Part shown: positions 1 through 12,800 of the stretch, in pieces | Layout of the letters: each line of letters begins with the position of its first letter | Numbering within the stretch: position 1 is the stretch's first letter | Position numbers and translations under genes: made by a program | Assembly (NCBI RefSeq): GCF_037975245.1 | Contig: NC_092562.1 | Coordinates: 20,471,054-20,535,053 of the forward strand | Reading direction: 5' to 3' | DNA: 64,000 nucleotides | Source of the DNA: Apostichopus japonicus | Taxonomy: Eukaryota > Echinodermata > Holothuroidea > Aspidochirotida > Stichopodidae | Notes under the pieces: generated by a model | What the model saw: the letters and a program-made list of their open reading frames with translations, nothing else | Database searches by the model: none | Told to the model about the DNA's origin: nothing

Positions 1-3000
1 ATAATTTCCATTGTTCCTAGGGCAAGTTTTAGTGGAATAAAGTAACAGATACAGTAATGATTGAATTACATTCATGATATGGTATTAAACAAGCTTGTGG
101 CAAATTTAGTTTCATAAAATATATTATTTTTTTTGTTTTAAATTTTTTGTAGTGGTTTTTGTTGACAAAAGATATAGAAAAAGAATATCAACTTCTGAAT
201 GGTAGATTCCAATGAGGGTACTGACTCTGGGGGTCATTGGGGGGGGAGTGCAAGAATATTACCAGGTTGTAGGCTCGGTGGATTGGAGTGTGCATGTATA
301 GGAGACAGGCTAAGGGAGGAATGAATTATATTCATACTTTGGACTAATTGTGTCTGAAGTGGAAAATCATCTATCCATACTGTAATATTGGAAGTTGGAC
401 GGAAATTGCAATGAAAATTTGAATACAGAGGATGCTCAAACTCATCAAATCACGTAAATCTGAGAGAAAAATCAAATTTGCATTTCAATTGTTTCACTGA
501 CATGAAACCATCCAGCAATAATTATTAAATTACCTTAAAAAGTCAGTGTTTCATTTTGTGCAAATCAAGAGATCCACTCAGTGTCACCTATCAGATGATG
601 TCATCGTTGCCGATGTGTTTTTCCTAAGCGTGGTTGAAATGGAAATTTCCGTTGCGTCGAGGTCAGGCATCTGATCTACAAAGACTCTAGGCATGCAAGA
701 CCTTTTACACTAGTAAGATGACCTCATCTCCCAATGTGACTCTATACATACAAACTACAAATATTTAGCCTACCAGCCAAATACACAACTTCCAGTGAAG
801 TGAGTCCAAAACCAAACTGGATTCAAAAGCTTCTTATAATCTCATAGCAATCTTTTCACAAGCAACTTGCCCAGATCTGATAAGTACAGTAATATTGTTC
901 AGTTAATTGGAAACAAATTATGTACACAGTACTGCAAATATTATCGGAGAAAAAAAAAGGGAAAGTCAGAGCTTGGTTTTGCACAAATTATGAACATTGC
1001 ATCTGGGATCTACTAGTCCATTATAATTATAAAGAACAAATGAGGGGGAAGGGAAAGCGGGGGGGGGGGGGGGGGGGGAGGAAGAGACAAGAAAATGCTG
1101 ACATGTTTTTGCACCCCCAAATTATCACCACATAACAATAATTTTGTCTTTAAACACAAAATCTATTCTTAACATGATTATTAAATATTGTAAATCATGT
1201 CATAACACTGCCTGTAGATGTCAGCAGGAAACAAAGTAGAAATCCAGCTGCCATTTGATGTAATTATATCACATTAATTAGGCAAAATTAATTTTCTTCT
1301 TTACCTATCTTTTTTCACTTTGCTTCTGCAATTTCCATGATCCATTTTATCTATTTTTTCTCTCTAATGACACAGGATTGGATTTTTTTTAATATAAATA
1401 AGAAAATTATAACGAGAAAACAATATGTCACCATGTAGGCCTATACAGTAGTTAAGCTTACTGAAATTAGGCGGGTTTAATTTTGGACAGATCCTGTAAT
1501 TAATGCTATGGAACGCCTTGTAACGAATGCAGTTAATTGCCACTTGAGAAGATTGTTGTCTGCATTATTAAAGGAACGTGCTTACAGTTGACTAACGCTG
1601 AATTTTTAATGAAACTGGAATTGTCTTAGAAGCGTCCTTTACCCTGAAAATTGCAATTTACCAAAATTAGAAATAAACTGCGAAATGTCTGCTCAAGTGT
1701 CAGAACTTTGTAAATGTAGCACTCGGGATAACTAAGGAAGCATGTGCCCGCTAATCGGTGAATGCGTTATATATCCCCATTAGTCACATTGTAAAAAAAT
1801 TGATATTCTATAACTAATGACACATCACAGTTAGAGTTTAATAGTAACATTAATCATACATGTTATTGTAAATGACGCTTATTTGAAATGATATTTTACA
1901 GGACATAACTTGATATGGTCTTCTATCATAACAAGTATGTAACAGTATGATGATATTAAAAGAACTTTATATCAAGCCATACTGTATCGTACATGATTAT
2001 ACTGTTTTACACAGTACGTAACATTGTTTATTTCAAATACACTTACAGTACAGCACATGTATATAAATTGATATGGTCATAACAGCACAGCATGTATTAT
2101 CAATACTAAAATAAATTGTCAATTTAGCCATGTATATACTTATATACCACCAAATCCCTGGTTTGGATATTTACTGCATTCCTCTCTTATCTGTCTTGAC
2201 TCTACTATGGCAATGTCCCTTCCCCCCCCCCCACCCACCTCCCCCAATTTACCCTACTCTGGGTTAAGCTCTCAACAGTTTGTTGAGAAACCTTTCTTCA
2301 GAATGATGAAATTGGAACACAGGTATAGAAAAGTGTTCAAGCGTGATTCCTTGCGTTGGATTTGCTACAATTTATGTAGATTGTTGTACTTCACGAATGG
2401 TACAGTAGATTTGGAACAAAGAGGTGATGGATGGACCTTGATAAGGAGGAGGGTCCAATTGTTTCGCAGTGCAAATTTATAGTAAAATTCGAGACAGGTA
2501 ATTGAGAGGAGCACAGTAAATTGACTGAATGTTCTTTATATCACATGTATGCTAGACACAATACGCAACACAGTGTATACTGTAAAATAATGTACAGAGA
2601 AAACATTTCAAAACCCAAGTTACATTGCTGAATCCTGTATTACTGTCTACAGTATCACTCTACAGTACTGTACAGTTACAGAAACTAAAACCAGCACAGT
2701 AATTATTTCAATGTAATCAATCTCAACATCAAAATAAATCATTAAATAAAAGAAGTTTTATCATGATATAGAATAAAGTATACTGTTCACTCACCTGCAG
2801 TCAGTTCTGATTATCATAAACTGGTGTGCATATCAACAGATCCAATAATGCTTGAAATTACTGCCTTAATCCAACCACTATATATATATCATACACATTA
2901 CTACTCAATCAATTTCACTTTGCAATCATCAGGCTATACACACTAGACAGATTCATCCACACATTCGACGAGATTTCTTGGATCAATTTTAACCACCGTT

Positions 3001-4520
3001 TGGCAAATTCTAACGCTTTCGTAGAGTGTGCCCTTAAAGAATACATCTGTTGCCGTGGCCGACGGGAGAAGCTTGCACGACCTTTGGAATTTACATTTCG
3101 GGGCTTATTTACGAGACCCATTTACTTTTAATCAATGGTTAACAAGGATGACGAGCGTGGAGATTCATTGCGATGCTAATTGCAGGCTAAGCTTTATTTA
3201 GTAGATCTCTTGAATGCTCTCAAGTTGCTAAGATTTTATGGATAATTATAGACAGTAGTTGTTGATCATAAAAGAAAAAGGTTTATGAGGCAAGATAAGC
3301 TATAGATGTGAAATAAACAGTATCATCAAGTACTGTAACGACGAAAGTAAAAGATAAACACTGAATGTCAAATGTATGGAGAAATCATAGCTGTAAAGCC
3401 TGCTGCATGTTTACGTCATTCATGTGATGATTAAAGTATTTAATGAGGAGGGCAGTCAAATTACTTGGGAAAGGTTTTTGACAAGTTACGCACCGTATCA
3501 CTAAGCACTCTATCATGCTTCTACAACTTTTTTCCAAGTACTTAATTCTTCTATGCTGACCTTTGACCCCCACCAAAAGCACTAGGGACTTCATACTCAG
3601 TATGGGCAAGCCACATGTCACATATAGCATTAGTCAATGCTTCACTTCTCTCCCCTATCTTGAGATATCTTGTTTTCAGGTTTGATTTTATAACCTCTGT
3701 TGACCTTCCAAGGCATCTGTACCCTTTAATGATAACTGTTTACAAGCACATTACACCACACTCACCAACTTGAGTGTCCAGCATTTTGTTACTTGCCTGG
3801 CTATGGGTAGTAACCAAAAATGACTGGCTTTTTGTACAGATGTGCATCGCTCCTAGTTCCACACACTGACTGACTGTACTACACTGATTTCAATGAATAT
3901 CTTGAAGTTGGAAAGTAATTTAGAACTTGTGTGTATATAAACCATAGAGTACACTAGTTTGTGCTTTGTAAAGACAAGCACAATACCGAACAGACAAGAC
4001 AAGACATGTATATTCTGCAATGTGGTATTCAAGGTCCAAAAAAATAGTCAGTGTGGTACAGGACCGTGCACTGCAATATATATAAATATTTACTGTGTTC
4101 TAAGCCGACATACTGTAGCCTACCATCTAGTAATTTAATCTACTGATCAACCATCTCAAAGATTTACATAGCCATGCTCTAGCTATGTACAGTATAGTGA
4201 CATTAACAAAGTTCTACTGAACGTAAGATATCCACTAATTACTTCCATCTGCAAAGTCAATATTTGTTAATTCCACAGTTAATGACCTATTGTAGGCTCC
4301 TATTTAAATGTCTTACTGGTCAGTGAACAGCTTCGATGGCAATTTGGTCAATTCAGATTCATTAATGGTTAGCAGAACTTGCCTCTGTATATATAATGAA
4401 AGTAGAAAGGAAGGCCTAATATGTACAGTATTTATAACTACTGTATATCTGTACATCAACCATGAAAAAACTAACTGGGCATATTACAAAAAAAATGAAG
4501 AGAGCAATTAAAGAAATGTT
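1..4520. other. gene-poor AT-rich intergenic region
   Basis: I see no convincing gene in this stretch. The open frames are short, lack recognisable domains and are not linked by plausible splice sites. The base composition is AT-rich, with many short TACAGTA/TACTGTA words and a G homopolymer near 1060-1078. A small basic minus-strand frame (2915-3121) and a minus-strand frame with one CxxC pair (3385-3630) were inspected and not accepted. Confidence 0.6.
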
Positions 4521-4522
4521 TT

Positions 4523-4600
4523 GGCAAGAACAGGTTTTGAACAAGTGACATCAGAATTGTTAGTCATGTGCTTTACAGTACCCAACTGAGCTTTCCAGCC
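4523..4600 (-). repeat. degenerate tRNA-like sequence (SINE remnant)
   Basis: Read on the minus strand, the segment begins with an A-box-like GCTCAGTTGGGTA and ends with a B-box-like GTTCAAAACC at tRNA-like spacing. It is too diverged to be a working tRNA and is best read as a head fragment of a tRNA-derived SINE. Confidence 0.4.
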
Positions 4601-4682
4601 TTAGAATAAATTTCATTTACTGAAATCGTTAAATTAACTACTAAAGTAATAAATACATTACCTACAGTCTGCAATAAGAAAA

Positions 4683-4960
4683 AGTACCTGGTAAATGCCG
4701 ATACGACAAACATGGAGTTCATGTTGTGTATACTTATATTTATAAGTACTACAAGTAATTACTCATGAACATTTCACTTACAGCTGTGTACTTACATTAC
4801 AAAATGTGGAGGACTCATACAGTACCTGGTAAATGCCAATACAACAAACATGGAGTTCATGCTGTGTATACTTATATCTATAAGTACTACAGGTATAAGG
4901 AAGTACTAATGAACATTTCCCTTACAGTGTACTTACCTTACAAAAAGTGGAGAGGTCATT
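4683..4960. repeat. two-copy tandem duplication, unit about 137 bp
   Basis: The sequence starting AGTACCTGGTAAATGCC recurs about 137 bp later with a few substitutions and small indels. Both copies contain ACATGGAGTTCATG and a TATACTTATAT segment. No coding potential is evident. Confidence 0.8.
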
Positions 4961-5583
4961 TACTTTAGGCACTTTCCATTCAAAGACTACTGTATAATAT
5001 ATACAACAGTATGCTGTCAAGTTAATAATAGCTTGGAATTTTCTTCCTTTTTTAAAATGTGTCCATGCATGAAGTTCTCCTAAGAGTACCATTCAGCAGC
5101 CTGTTATGCTATAATGTATGTTTTCACAAACCTACGGTATCACCTTCACAATGTAACAGAACAGATGGTATGTAATTCCTGCTTGAAAGGAAAGCGACTG
5201 CAGAATTGAAAGGAAAATTGATTTTTTTTTTTTTTAACTGTCAAAATTAAAATGGCTTCACCAAACAGTAAAACTATTTACGTGCTGTGATTACGTTCAA
5301 ATAATAGATATTTACATACAGATCATGTAGAACTATTGGAAAGAATGACATTATTTTCAGTAAATATTTGCACTGGTAAAATTTATTGGTTTTTAACTCT
5401 TTATAGAGAATCACCTCCATGAGTTCACAGCTTCACCAACGAGGACACCATTTTGTAATGTTTGACATACTGTACGTGTCAAACTTCACACTCAAGAGCT
5501 AATGGAACGAACTGTTCGGAATTAATATAATATTAGCTTTGGAAAAAAGTTGTTAATGAGTGACGTTGAGGTACATTTAAAGT

Positions 5584-5589
<6 letters not shown>

Positions 5590-5650
<61 letters not shown>

Positions 5651-5720
5651 TATATTACATTTATAAATATATATACTGCATATATAATATACATATACAT
5701 ATATATAAATTTAAATTTAA
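5590..5720. repeat. (TA)n microsatellite and AT-rich flank
   Basis: This is an almost pure TA dinucleotide run followed by degenerate AT-rich sequence. Confidence 0.9.
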
Positions 5721-6045
5721 AGTATATATTTATATCTACTGACCATACAATATGTCTGTGACACCCTATCTACTGTAGGTACAGTTAGCAATCCATTTCA
5801 ATTGCACTGACACAGCAGTCATGCATGGGAAACCTTTATACAAATCAACAGATGTTAAACAATTCAAACAGACACGACAAACTAACAAGGAAACACATGT
5901 TTGCAAAACTTCAAATTACTGTGACTTCACAAGTTCACAGTGGGAACCACTGTACAAAAAAACAAAAAACAAATGTTCTTATGTTGTCATGAAACTGGTT
6001 TAATATACAAACATAAGAAATTTATGCTTTCATTTTATGCTTTCA

Positions 6046-6590
6046 TTCATTCATTTCATTCATTTCATTCATTTCATTCATTTCATTCATTTCATTCATT
6101 TCATTCATTTCATTCATTTCATTCATTTCATTCATTTCATTCATTTCATTCATTTCATTCATTTCATTCATTTCATTCATTTCATTCATTTCATTCATTT
6201 CATTCATTTCATTCATTTCATTCATTTCATTCATTTCATTCATTTCATTCATTTCATTCATTTCATTCATTTCATTCATTTCATTCATTTCATTCATTTC
6301 ATTCATTTCATTCATTTCATTCATTTCATTCATTTCATTCATTTCATTCATTTCATTCATTTCATTCATTTCATTCATTTCATTCATTTCATTCATTTCA
6401 TTCATTTCATTCATTTCATTCATTTCATTCATTTCATTCATTTCATTCATTTCATTCATTTCATTCATTTCATTCATTTCATTCATTTCATTCATTTCAT
6501 TCATTTCATTCATTTCATTCATTTCATTCATTTCATTCATTTCATTCATTTCATTCATTTCATTCATTTCATTCATTTCATTCATTTCAT
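6046..6590. repeat. 9-bp minisatellite (TTTCATTCA)n, about 60 copies
   Basis: A very regular array of the nonamer TTTCATTCA spans about 545 bp, degrading into ATTTCATTATT-type sequence at the right edge. The unit length is a multiple of three and lacks stops in several frames, so long artificial frames appear (FIH, FHS and, on the other strand, MNE repeats). These should not be annotated as proteins. Confidence 0.97.
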
Positions 6591-6902
6591 TTATTTCATT
6601 ATTGCATTTATTTCATTATTAATTTATTTCATTTTATACTTTATTTCATTCATTATACTTCTACCTGTTCTTCTTAATTCTTTTCACAACCTTGTTCCTA
6701 ATCTTGTTCACACATAAAATGTTAGGTAATGATTTGGATGTCAGGTTTTTGTTCTGTAAAGTCTAGTAAATTAATGTATTTTTACACATACTGTACAATT
6801 TAATATGCACATACTGTATGTTCTTTCTGGACAGCTACTGTACAGTGTGGAAAGCACTGTTTGGTAAAAAGATTTGGTAAAAATCCAAGGAACTTAATTC
6901 CG

Positions 6903-6949
6903 ATGATTACCAGCATTAGACCTTCTTTTTGCGCGAGTCTTCACACCCT
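6903..6949 (-). mobile_element. terminal fragment of the TTAA-type MITE family
   Basis: Read on the minus strand, the fragment starts at TTAA with AGGGTGTGAAGACTCGCGC and continues with sequence like the left end of the copies at 15509, 36481 and 53064. Only about 47 bp of one end is present; the rest of the element is missing. Confidence 0.7.
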
Positions 6950-7196
6950 TTAAAACATGCACATCTATAGGCTTAATAGTTGATGAAAAACAAAATGGCA
7001 AATTCTAGCTGCGCAGTACTACCTTCAATAACATGCCATAAATGGTGCCTATGGGTTATCCCTATCATGGCACGGTCCATGCAAGTTAAAAAATGTGGGC
7101 TGCATCTGACATTCATTACAATTCATCCAACTCAAGCAATAATTTATCCGGTATCGCATTGCAAAATGGTCAAATTGCTATACAAGTCCAAAGATG

Positions 7197-7706
7197 GGTA
7201 CTAAAACGAATGACAATTGCGTTACACATAACGAATGACAATATGTTGTACACACTAAAGAAATGCGTTGACTAAAACGAATTAAAAAGTAAATTTAACG
7301 TCATTTTCCGATATTAATTGTTAGAAACTAACAATACTATATACTGTAATCTTGAAACGGCTTCAGTTATCTTTCTATATAAATCTACAGAGGTAAAAAG
7401 TACAGCACTCAAGCGCAATCTCACACAAAACTTTCCCTGTGGTTTCTATCCGTAAATTACACCAAAATCCTGCAACCACGTTTTTTCACAAATCATTTTT
7501 GCGCAGAAAACCAATAACCGCATTCTCTCCACTCCGTTAATCATTCTATCTCCACTCCGTTAATCATTCTATCTCCACTCAACACTGTCCTTCGTTGTCA
7601 TTCGTTGTCATTCTCTGTCATTCGCTGTCATTCGCAAATGATAATTAACCCTGTACGAAGTCAATTGTCATCCGGTCATTCGCTCTCATTCGTTTTAGTT
7701 TGTCCC
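7197..7706. mobile_element. MULE-like MITE with 9-bp target duplication
   Basis: The ends are inverted copies sharing ACTAAAACGAATGA (left GGTACTAAAACG; right, reverse-complemented, GGGACAAACTAAAACG). The element is flanked on both sides by the identical 9-mer CCAAAGATG (7188-7196 and 7707-7715). A 9-bp duplication and G-initial termini suit Mutator-like elements. The interior holds short tandem repeats (TGTCATTCGT and CTCCACTCCGTTAATCATT types) and no transposase, so it is non-autonomous. Confidence 0.75.
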
Positions 7707-7932
7707 CCAAAGATGTATACAAGCTCTTTTACACAGGAATCATATTATTTTTAAGAGACAAAGTTCAGAACCTTCAAACCTATAAACAAAGTTTGACCAC
7801 TAAATTACAGTATACCCTGAAAGTTACAATTATTTAGGCTGGTAGAAAATAGTCCAGTAACATGAAGAAAATAGTTACTGGATAGGCTAGCCAGTCATGA
7901 TTTAATTGGCCTTTAAATCATACCCCTTACTC

Positions 7933-8310
7933 CAGTGGCGGAGCTAGGGGTATTGGTCAGGAGGGGCGCGGGAATGGTCTGTAGGGGCGCTATCGACACT
8001 ATCTAAGCGGAGCGCCACCACAGGTTGGCGCAGAGCGAACAGGAATTTTTTGAGTAAAGATACTCCCTAGATCGCCGGAAATTACCCTTTCCGGGCCTGC
8101 TAATTTGCAGATAAACGAGGAATAAATAGGTGTCATCGCCAAATTACAGCAACAAAATGTGACAAATGTCAATAGGTAAATGGCATAATAAAAAAGTCAA
8201 TAACCCGAACAAGTAAAAAGTGGTAAAAAGCTGAAAAGGGCGTCAGCAGTCCATTTGAGTCCGTCAGGGGGGGCATCCGCCCCCCTGACTGTATGGACGC
8301 TCCGCCACTG
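7933..8310. mobile_element. hAT-type MITE, perfect 8-bp TSD
   Basis: The termini are CAGTGGCGGAGC and GCTCCGCCACTG, perfect inverted repeats of hAT type. The element is flanked by identical 8-mers CCTTACTC (7925-7932 and 8311-8318). It is 378 bp and non-coding. Its interior contains a GCGGAGCGCCACC...GGTTGGCGCAGAGCG segment that recurs in the elements at 29841, 60146 and 61062. Confidence 0.93.
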
Positions 8311-9441
8311 CCTTACTCCTTAGGAACTAGTAACAGAACATTAAGTCTGTACCATCCTTGACCTAGGCTATAGGCCTACTAACTAACTTTTGCAAAATTA
8401 CATCAACTATGACTATGAGTTTGAACACCTTTGTCAAAAATATATTTAAAGACCTTCCAGGTTTGGCTCACTTAATTACTATAGGAAACAAGAAATTTCC
8501 AAAAGTCTACCAATCCGTACACTAGGTCCCTTGTCTACTATAGTACTACCCTTGGCCTAGTAATTATTTCAACACGAAACCTAACATTAACATTTAGGGC
8601 CTAACTTCAACTATGCTGTAAATCTAATGTAGGTTAAAAATAGGAGCTGTTAGATTTCTTGTAACTTACGAAATTACTTATCACACAGTTAAGAAGAAAC
8701 TTAAGTCATCGCTTATACTCACAATGACAACCGTCGCCAAGTGCCCAATTAAATTGCCCAGTATCCAATGACAATCATCCTTTCTAGTATTTCTACTTTG
8801 TAGATAATATTGTCGCGGTGCAAGTCTTTACAGCGACCACCACTGATGCATAACAAGATGTAAACATCTTAATCTAGCGCGAATCTGGGAAACTCTATTG
8901 TGTACTCACGTCCAGCAACCTTACAAATATTGATATTTGATCTGAGCTACGAATTTAACGATGCATAGATGGTAATGGACAGAAGTAAGACCGCTAAGTG
9001 CACATTTGATAAAACCAGAACTAACATACATGATAGGTTATGTGACGTGAGGATCGGAGTGCATTGAATTCACAAACATAGAGCACTGCAAAACATGCAC
9101 AGTATGTGTTTTTGCGGTGTACTGTCGAATTGACATTTCCGTCGATCTTGCGAGTTCGGACTTCACGTCTGGCCCATAGATTAATTTGTGCGTTACAGTA
9201 TGTACACAATTCGCGCATTGCATGCAGTGAATTGAAGTCTGAATCACAGAAGACAACACTACCGTTTGTCTCATATCTCTGGGTAAATTGGTGATTTTTC
9301 AGGACGAATTTGTGGGAATATTATATTTTCTTACATTTGCAGTCCTCTGAAAGGTATATACCGTGTTGTTTGTATATGATCGTACTCCATCATCAATGTG
9401 TTAATTTTATGTACGTTGGCCTATGCCAATGCTAATCAATA

Positions 9442-9534
9442 TTGGGTCTAGTTGCACGAAAATATGTTAGGACATATCACTGCACCAAAATAGCAGATGA
9501 TAACATTGCTAAACGAAGCAAAATGTGCAATGTG
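9442..9534 (+). other. candidate 5' non-coding exon of GTF2F1
   Basis: A good donor (TGTG|GTGAGT) lies after 9534. A matching acceptor (TTACTTCAG, ending at 9820) lies five bases before the GTF2F1 start codon, which suggests a 5'UTR intron from 9535 to 9820. The upstream exon boundary and promoter cannot be fixed from sequence alone, so the start given is arbitrary. Confidence 0.4.
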
Positions 9535-9825
9535 GTGAGTTTTGTAGACACCGTCCTTAGTGTAGTTTCATGCAAAGCAATCTCTTATATCTCGAAATTG
9601 TTAAAGTATTCGCTAAGTTCATTTCATCAAAAAGAATTTTATCAATTTTACCCACATTTGCATGTTTCTGGCTACAACGAAAACAGTTCATTAAGAAACT
9701 TATTGCCAATTCCTTTCTTCCTTAATCTTCGCAACAATTCTGATGCAAAGTATCACATCAACTTTGAGAAACAACTGAGATATTTTTTTTATTTCTTTTA
9801 TCTCCTCTCCATTACTTCAGGTACC

Positions 9826-12800
9826 ATGGCATCAACATCCCATTCTCCTGGAGGCTCAAATATTATCGGGGAATTCTCGGTCAAAATACCAAAGTAATCA
9901 TCTTTTTCTTTCTTCCTTGTTTTTCACATCTTACTTTGTAACCACATTGTGAAAAACTTTTTCAATTGGTATTAGCCTAGATGGGTTTTTTGTTTGTATT
10001 ATGCCTGTGTTGTATTGAATAGTGCCTGTTACTGTTATGGTTAGAAATTTCTTGTATTAAATCTTCAAACTAAATATAATTCATTGTATTATTTTGTGTA
10101 CATCATCCAGAGCCAACTAAAATTTATTGTTTGTATACTGAGGAGTGGTTTTCTTTTAATTATTGCCATTGATAAGCTTCAGCCAACAGAAGTACAGTAG
10201 TCACTTTAATATAAATATAATGAAAGTGATAAGTTTGTTATAGAGAGAAATACAGTGTAATACAGTGTAATGAGTTCTCTTGTTTTTTTTCCCTCAGGAA
10301 ATCAAATAAAAAGTACAGTGTAATGCAGTTCAATCGACACACCAAAGTTGATTTTAAACAATGGAGTCAGGTACAATACTAATCTTAAAATTTTGTCGTT
10401 GTTGCAATGCTAATTGTATACTTAATTAATCACCAAAAAGATCCCTATATGTAATATTAAGTAATCCCAAAATTCGTAATTGACGACTTTTATTCAATCT
10501 GTTGCAGTATGTTGCAAAGTGAACCTTAACTTTGAAATAAATCTTGGAGTATTTGATTGTATTGTGTTTTTATTTTTTTGGGGGTGGGGGATATCTGACA
10601 ACTCTTTAATCTGAAAATATAGGTGTATTGATGTTGATAGATTGCACAAAAGTACTAAGTTTGTGATTCTCACAGTTATTTTTGTAATAATCTTATCATT
10701 AGTAGTCGGCTCAGTTATAATTTATATTATAGTGATGCATGACAAAACATCACCAGATTACAAACAGGACAGTATCTAATTTAACAATAACCACTTGCAA
10801 AGTTTGGCAACCCCCATCAGAGAAGCGTGGCTTTAATAAAGAACAGAGATTGGAGAAGTATACAACATATCAATCTATAGTACAAGGGCATGAGTACAAG
10901 TAGAGTTCTCCTTAGTTTGAGTACAAGAACAGTACAGGGCCCTATGTGCAAGTATGAGTACATAATCTTACAGTAGTTTGTATATACACTAGATTTCCAA
11001 AATGACCCAAGTTTGACCATGAGTAAAAGTCCACGAGGCCGGGCTAGTACAAGTACAGGCAACTACACTACTGTATGAGTATGGACTCACTACACTGTCT
11101 GGTACGTACAAATCTATATTTTAATTTTCTATCAAGATAAAAATGGAGAGGGAGAACAATTTCAAGGAATTCAAAGCTACCGTAGGAGAGGAAATGCCAG
11201 TCTATGGCGCCGGGAGTGAGTTTGGAAGGGAGAGGAGAGAAGAGGCAAGAAAGAAGAAGTATGGGGTCAGAGTTCATAAGTACAAGGAAGAAGACCAACC
11301 CTGGATACTGAAACTTGGAGGGAAGCAAGGCAAAAAGTAAGCATCAAAAGATTAGCTTTAATAGGTCACTTGGTGTACTGTATGTAGGTCAATATTTCTG
11401 TTGTTGTATTTGTATAATGGCTGGGTGTGAGCTAGTGCATGTATGCCAATGCTTTGGCATTTCAGTTTGGGAACTGTTTCAGTAATATCCATTATTCAGT
11501 GAATTCAGTAGTTGTCAGGTCTTACTGTAGGATCAAATATACAGACAAAGAAGTAATTGTGAAGTATTTTGATCTTTGAAGCTGGTGTATTACATATATT
11601 ATATTTAAACTTATTTTTTGATATGTAAGTAAGGGGTTTTATCAATTAAGAACTTTAGAAAAATGTGGAAGCTTGACTTTCTTTTGTTACTGGTGGAACA
11701 GCAAGTTAAACACAATTTTGCTACTTACCGAGAGACAAAGATGGCAGAATACCCCAATTTGCTCAGGACTATAATTTGTTTTGTTTTAAAATCCAGTGCT
11801 ATGTATTTTTAAACTCAATTTAGATGAATTAAATTATTTAATTAATTTGAAAAATACTCTATATAGTTGATGAACGTAACATCATCACATGACTTGCTTG
11901 AACTTTGCTCTCTTTTCTGATCCAGGTTTAAAGGAAGGAAAGAAGGGTTGGTCGCTGAGAATTCCTGCTACTACATTCTGAAACAGCTGCCCGATTCATC
12001 CTTTGAAGCACACCCTGTGGATTCTTTCTACAATTTTGCTCCTATGATCCAATATAGAACTCTGAATGCTGAGGAGGCTGAGGAAGAATTTGGAAGGTAT
12101 ATTGTGAAAGACTGATTTAAAAATAAGGCTTCTTTTTCTGTCTGTCTGTCTGTCCATCATTGACTGTCTGTCTGTTTATCATTGGCAACTGTGGAAACAC
12201 TTTGTAACTCAACATATATTATATAGTTTTACCCTGATATTTTGTTTACTTATTTTTCTTTCTTTTTTTTGTACTTTATATTTCCACTTGCATTCTTCAA
12301 TTAGTTTGAAAATGATTTTCAGTGTGAAATATTTTCATTTCCTGATTAGTTCTTTGAATATTTTAGTGACTTGAACTTTCACCTGTGAAAACAAATCCTT
12401 GACTCCCAACTACTGCTTTGAGGATAAATTTTCTTTTGATAATCTGATGACAAAAATTTGCCTAAAATTTCAATTGCTGACAGATGAATTGTGTTCTTGC
12501 AAGCCAAGAGTGAATCTCAATTGAAACAATGCATACATTCTAATATCATAAACTTTTTGAGAATCTGTCAAAATCCACCCCACCCCCTCCTACCCTCTAC
12601 TGGTGCGTTGATTTAACACAAACTTATGTCAATCACTTCAAAAGTTCACCAGTCATGAGGGAGAAAAATATTTTGCAAAACTATAAAAATTTGAAGAGTT
12701 TGATTGGTTTTTGTCAAATTGGCATCAGTACTGATTTTGCAAGATAAAAAATGTCAAAACTTTTGCTTTTGTTATTTAGAAGAGACAGGACAATGAACTT

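Noticed and set aside
3385-3630. Minus-strand frame with a CVTCQKPF-like CxxC and following HH
   Set aside because: The spacing does not fit a C2H2, BED or other zinc finger, and no neighbouring exon was found.
5940-6717. Long plus and minus frames of 180-245 codons (FIH, FHS, MNE repeats)
   Set aside because: They are artefacts of the 9-bp minisatellite, whose unit length keeps several frames open.
9021-9294. Overlapping short frames on both strands upstream of GTF2F1
   Set aside because: No conserved domain; the region is more likely promoter or 5'UTR.
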